Below, one piece after another: positions 60,903 through 64,000 of a stretch of 64,000 nucleotides of DNA; the stretch's first letter is position 1; the number at the start of each line of letters is the position of its first letter. Location: assembly GCF_000003815.2 (NCBI RefSeq), contig NC_049984.1, positions 19,412,782-19,476,781 of the forward strand. Reading direction: 5' to 3'. The stretch comes from Branchiostoma floridae (Eukaryota > Chordata > Leptocardii > Amphioxiformes > Branchiostomatidae). Under the pieces are notes generated by a model that ran no database searches, was not told the DNA's origin, and was given only the letters and a program-made list of their open reading frames with translations. Made by a program: the position numbers and the translations under genes.

Positions 60903-63862
60903 AACCACACATTCAAATATTGTGTTACCTGCTGACCAGGCTTGTCCACCTCTGCTCCAGCCTCCAACATCTTCTGTACAACTTTCAAATGTCCAATCCA
61001 GGCTGCCATGCATAAAGGAGTGAATCCATCCTGTAACATTTGAGTTAAGCTCATCAAGGTATATGGGATTATTGCAGGTGCAACAGTTATCAAAACATAC
61101 TACAAGGAAATGGAATCTACCCATATATGACTACATTGACAATCATTGTCACTTTGGTCATTTACCGCTCTAGCATTGTCCACTTCTGCTCCAGCCTTCA
61201 GCAGCTCTTGCACAACTTCCATGTGTCCATTCTGGACTGCTGCAAATAGCGGAGTGGCTCCGAACTGTGAACGAGCAGAATTTGATCAGAAAGAGTAAGT
61301 AAGGAACAAGGTACTGTATCAAACAAGGTAAAGTATACAAGGAAATGTATCAAACGATTCGCAAACTATGCAAAAAACAGTTTGAATACCTAAAGAAAAG
61401 CTTGCTAAAATAGATCGTAGATACAGTTCTACTTCTTTAGAGCCACTTAACCAGATGAGCCTTGTTCACTTCTGCTCCAGCCTTCAGCAGCTGCTGCAAA
61501 ATTTTTAAATGTCCAATCTGGGCTGTCATCAACAGTGGACTGTCTCCGTTCTGCATATGAATACCATTGTGATGATGTAACAGCAAGATATGATAACATG
61601 TGTTAGAATTTATTCAATATTAGCCACAAATATCTACACAAATATCATATTGCGTATCAAAGATTGCTTTTAGATTCATGAATAAAAAACACAAATGTGT
61701 ACATGAAACGAGTGACAACATATCCTACCTGTTAATCATATTTTACTTTCACTCATCTTACCTTAGTAGCCGTGTCCACTTCTGCTCCAGCCTTCAGCAG
61801 CTGCTTAACAACTTCCTCATGTCCATTTTTTGTTGCTATGTACAGTGGAGTCAAGCCATCCTATGAGAAAGGAAATTTTCATATCAGCGAATAGAAATTA
61901 GAATAGTGTTGAAATAAATCATATCCAGTAACAGAGCAATGGTCATAGGAGCTCGTTTACCTGCTTAGCCTTGTTCACTTCTGCTCCAGCCTTTAGAAGC
62001 TCCTGCACCACTTTTACATGTCCATGTGAGGCTGCTATGTAAAGTGGAATGACTCCGGTCTGTAACCGAATAAAACTGGATTAGACTAAAGAAATGTCAA
62101 ACCCTATTTGGTATATTAAGGAAATGTCTATGACAAGTGAAGCATTTTAAATGTCTTTCTACCTCTCTAGCCTTGTTCACGTCTGCTCCAGCCTTCACCA
62201 ACTGCTGCACAATTTGTACATGTCCCTTCTGGGCTGCTAAGTACAATGGAGTTGTACCGTCCTGTGAGATAAAAAGAATTTGACGTAACGAATAAAACAA
62301 TAGTCTCTTACAGGCTCAGGACATGAACCAGTAATATGCCAGTTAATACCATACAAGACAAATGGCCACGCTTTTGAACATTTTCTAGTTAGTATATGTT
62401 ACCTGTCTAGCCTTGTTCAAGTCTGCTCTGGCCTTCAGCAGCTGCTTCACAACTTCCACATGTCTATTCTGGGCTGCTGTGTACAGGGGAGTGGCTCCAC
62501 TCTGGAAGCGAGTAGAATATAATCTTGTTTCTTCTCTTGCCCAGCTGCAGTCATGTTAATACGTCATAACACATTGTAATAAAAATGTTAATACAAGGGT
62601 GAGATGTTTTACTTTTTCAGACTTGTCAACCTTTGCTCCAGCCTTCAGTAGCTGCTGTACAACATCTACACGTCCGTTCTGGGCTGCCATGAAAAGCGAA
62701 GTAAATCCATTCTGTGAACAAAGCAAGAATTGAGGTGTTAATGGATACCACAATCCTTCTCCGACACAATGGAGTTAAATCTAATAAGAATGAATGAAAA
62801 ATGAAGACCTTTATTGCACATTTATGGCCCACTGGGCCAAGTACAGGTCACATGGTAAGAATCATATATATGTAACAATGGGAACAATCATATACATCTA
62901 ATACGAATGTGCCAATCATGTGGGAAGAAAAACAACACAACGTCATGACAATGTAAAATGTAATGATTTTTTGTCTATTATTGTTACCTGCTCCGCTTTG
63001 TTCACTTCTGCTCCAGCCTTCAGCAGCTGCTGCACAAGGTTTACATGTCCTTTCAGGGCTGCTATGATCAGTGGGGTGACCCCATCCTGTGTGCAAGTGA
63101 AAAAAGTTGCAGTTTACGAATAAGACAAAATTCTGAATAGAGAGAATATTCTATACAACCACAAATTTATTTTTTCCCGACGTTTCGGTGACCGTCAGCC
63201 ACCTTCTTCAGGGCAATTCTGACTGTTTAACATTGTGTCACAACAATATGCGTCACTACTTACAGATGTGGTCACAAAAGTTATTTACAGTCAAACCTGT
63301 CTATAGCGGCCACTCAAGGGACCGGACAAATTTAGCCACTATAGACAGGTGGCCTCTGTATAGAGGTGGCAACTTGTAGATAAAATACCCAAGGGACCGA
63401 CAAAAAGTGGCCACTATGGACAGGTGGCCCCTCTGTAGAGGTGGCCCCTAATACAGGTTTGACTGTATATATACCGTGATTGGTTGAGATGTTTACAACG
63501 TTAAGGATTTTGATACATACATGGCAGTTGTAAAAAGAGTAAATAAATATAAAAATGATATAAACGTTAACAGCTGGTGCAACAATTCAATAACTGTTGA
63601 TTTAAGTTCTCTTCATTCTCAGCTTCCACATGTCCCTCTCTAGCTGCTACAAAATCATGCTTATATTTCTGCATTGCGTATCAAATTATACTTGGAAAAA
63701 GGGCCAATAAATGCACATAACAAGGTAGATGTCATGTTAGCCATTCATCCATGCTACCTCATCAGTCTGGTTCACTTCTGCACCAGCCTTCAGTAAACGT
63801 TTCACGTCTTCCACGTTTCCATCCCGGGCTGCTTCTATCAGTGAGCCTAAGGTGGCTACATC
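46283..63862 (-). CDS. Ankyrin repeat-Death domain-TIR domain protein (5' end beyond the window)
   Basis: Thirty-four exons on the minus strand join without a frame break into 1322 residues ending in TAA-free sequence up to the stop at 46283-46285. Ankyrin exons, 5' to 3' by start: 63862, 63086, 62711, 62501, 62261, 62059, 61860, 61550, 61264, 61030, 60119, 59407, 58750, 58492, 58118, 57716, 57489, 57112, 56758, 55164, 54954, 54743, 54379, 53293, 52637, 52405, 51841 and 51211. Most are exactly 99 bases in phase 0 and encode one 33-residue repeat (typical: [20 protein letters not shown]). Linker exons 49009-49125 and 48736-48810 follow, then the Death domain (48112-48364), an acidic linker (47667-47806), a short exon (47188-47260) and the TIR exon (46283-46746). 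It is presumably a cytosolic immune adaptor or sensor: Death plus TIR is the MyD88 combination, and ankyrin repeats bind proteins. The ligand is unknown and no start codon is visible. Confidence 0.88.
47667..47806 (-). CDS. Acidic low-complexity linker exon between Death and TIR domains
   Basis: After [15 protein letters not shown] the exon encodes a run dominated by Asp, Glu, Asn and Lys ([20 protein letters not shown]). Phases 1 and 0 fit both neighbours. Likely a flexible spacer. The exon 47188-47260 between it and the TIR exon adds 24 Ser-rich residues. Confidence 0.8.
48112..48364 (-). CDS. Death domain exon of the ANK-Death-TIR gene
   Basis: Encodes about 84 residues with the Death-fold pattern: [15 protein letters not shown] (helices 1-2), EVDLDDIQ (helix 3), [12 protein letters not shown] (helix 4), [15 protein letters not shown] (helices 5-6). 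The donor (GGCAG|GTTAGT) is clear. The acceptor is less certain: CCTCAAG|GAC at 48365 keeps phase 0, but the frame stays open upstream. Confidence 0.85.
49234..50735 (+). mobile_element. 5'-truncated non-LTR retrotransposon (degenerate reverse transcriptase)
   Basis: Translation from 49234 gives [19 protein letters not shown] and then FADDSS, the reverse transcriptase motifs. Frame continues to 49890, then shifts to a second frame ending at 50482 with the Cys/His-type C-terminus ([17 protein letters not shown]). An untranslated tail ends in AATAAAAAAAATATATATAT. An ATATATTAA-like word on both sides may be the target duplication. It lies in an intron of the ANK-Death-TIR gene on the opposite strand and is dead by frameshift. 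Confidence 0.88.
51430..51550 (-). mobile_element. Retroposon 3' end fragment
   Basis: AATAATAATCTTTATTGCAT read on the minus strand ends in an ATTATTATT tail, a pattern also seen at 54560-54625 (+ strand, GCAATAAAGATTATTATGAT) and near 62800 (TTTATTGCACATTTA). Probably 3' ends of truncated LINE/SINE copies. Confidence 0.4.
52405..53310 (-). repeat. Tandem segmental duplication within the ankyrin exon array
   Basis: About 230-250 bp around 52405-52650 recurs at 53055-53310, including one ankyrin exon (both start RGIAPLY) and flanking intron words (AAGGACTCCGTTTTGATAAG, GTGAAGG). The unit is about 655 bp. Confidence 0.8.
53990..54110. repeat. Fragment of the SINE-like family at 5060
   Basis: Shares GTTCCGCTGCAGTACC and an AACTTGACCTTC-type block with the copies at 5060 and 59545. 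Confidence 0.4.
55164..57017 (-). repeat. Duplicated ankyrin exon plus intron blocks
   Basis: The stretch 55164-55400 matches 56740-57005, including GATCTGCATGCGAACAGAA / GATCTGCACGCGAGCAGAA, CAACGTGTAACTTC / CAACGTGTTACTTC and ACATGTAATATTGTTAGT / ACATGTAATTTCGTTAGT. The large fold-back element inserted between the two. Confidence 0.75.
55407..56581. repeat. Large fold-back element (about 1.17 kb)
   Basis: Outer ends CAAAAGTGGTGTGCAGTGCA and the inverted TGCACTGAGCACCACTTTTG. Long inner arms of about 300 bp (TTAGATTAACCCCGTCTTTC, GGTGCCATTTTCTGTCACGG) recur inverted at 56280-56450. Arms are closely similar, so the insertion is probably recent. No target duplication or transposase was seen. 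Confidence 0.8.
58215..58252. repeat. (TATGG)n short tandem repeat
   Basis: About seven imperfect TATGG units in an ankyrin-gene intron. Confidence 0.85.
59013..59141 (+). mobile_element. Small reverse transcriptase fragment
   Basis: Translation gives [20 protein letters not shown], the motif A region of a non-LTR reverse transcriptase, ending at a TAA. A short relic in an intron of the ankyrin gene. Confidence 0.7.
59545..59765 (-). repeat. SINE-like repeat, inverted copy of the 5060 family
   Basis: On the minus strand it reads GTTCTGCTGCAGGACC, CGAATGTCATTACAACCCAT and CCACAAATATCCGAAAACAC, matching 5060-5300. Confidence 0.6.
60219..60764 (+). mobile_element. Internally deleted mariner-like element
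   Basis: Perfect or near-perfect inverted ends AGTAATGTCCCTGACCCA, flanked by TA on both sides (60217-60218, 60765-60766). The interior encodes the N-terminal helix-turn-helix half of a mariner-type transposase ([44 protein letters not shown]). A frameshift lies at the A-run near 60465 and the catalytic half is gone. At 546 bp it is non-autonomous. Confidence 0.85.
60859..60901. repeat. (CA)n microsatellite
   Basis: About 21 CA units next to an ankyrin exon. Confidence 0.95.
63130..63280. repeat. Repeat with CGACGTTTCGGTGACCGTC head
   Basis: The GACGTTTCGGTGACCGTCAG...CCTTCTTCAGGGCAATTCTG block is related to 28260-28310 and 37985-38345. Confidence 0.5.
63289..63468. repeat. MITE with AGTCAAACCTGT termini
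   Basis: ACAGTCAAACCTGTCTATAG at the left and CAGGTTTGACTGT at the right are inverted. GGCCACT...AGGTGGCC words repeat inside. Confidence 0.75.
63614..63655 (-). pseudogene. Relic of an ankyrin repeat exon
   Basis: Minus-strand translation gives [12 protein letters not shown], the core of a repeat, but flanking residues and both splice sites are missing. It lies between the first two intact ankyrin exons. Confidence 0.6.
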
Positions 63863-64000
63863 CTGTTGAGAAAGTAGAATTTGATTATCAATCATTACCA
63901 CCTTTATATCGATATCACTCGACGACATATGACATTCACGTGGAACACGGTGATAGTATGGTGTATTGCACATACAAAGCGTGTTGACAGTGTTTTGTAT

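Overview
The window looks like an intron-rich invertebrate chordate genome, most likely an amphioxus (Branchiostoma). The reasons are vertebrate-like gene structures with short GT-AG introns, a lysyl-tRNA synthetase with a vertebrate-style alternative mitochondrial exon, very dense small fold-back elements (MITEs), and an innate-immune gene that mixes ankyrin, Death and TIR domains. The species is inferred; no marker sequence proves it. Two runs of N (202 and 100 bases) are assembly gaps.

Layout: (1) 381-6483 (+), a four-exon type II membrane protein carrying only the Fringe-like GT31 half of a chondroitin synthase/polymerising factor; a possible terminal exon of another gene lies at 185-268. 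(2) 10153-12199 (+), a complete four-exon IL-17 family cytokine. (3) 13419-27399 (+), lysyl-tRNA synthetase (KARS) in 14 exons plus an alternative mitochondrial-presequence exon at 14765-15011. (4) 29036-33836 (-), the deubiquitinase OTUD6B, interrupted by both gaps. (5) 34695-44111 (+), the Rab geranylgeranyltransferase alpha subunit (RABGGTA) in 13 exons, head-to-head with OTUD6B. (6) 46283-63862 and beyond the right edge (-), a 34-exon gene encoding 28 ankyrin repeats, then a Death domain, an acidic linker and a C-terminal TIR domain.

I assembled the exons by hand. For every gene the splice phases stay in frame through to the stop codon, which is strong internal evidence (OTUD6B is checked only up to its gaps). 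Three genes are housekeeping (translation, ubiquitin, Rab prenylation). Two are immune-type (IL-17; ANK-Death-TIR) and could act in related NF-kB-type signalling, but nothing in the sequence links them.

The main unusual signals are: the ANK-Death-TIR gene with one near-identical symmetric ankyrin repeat per exon; four independent tandem duplications that each copy an exon-intron junction (102 bp x3, a 36-bp minisatellite with five decoy exon starts, 55 bp x11 splice donors, 58 bp x2); and a KARS exon/intron fragment copied into a RABGGTA intron. Introns and intergenic DNA are full of MITEs, truncated non-LTR retrotransposons and a deleted mariner element.
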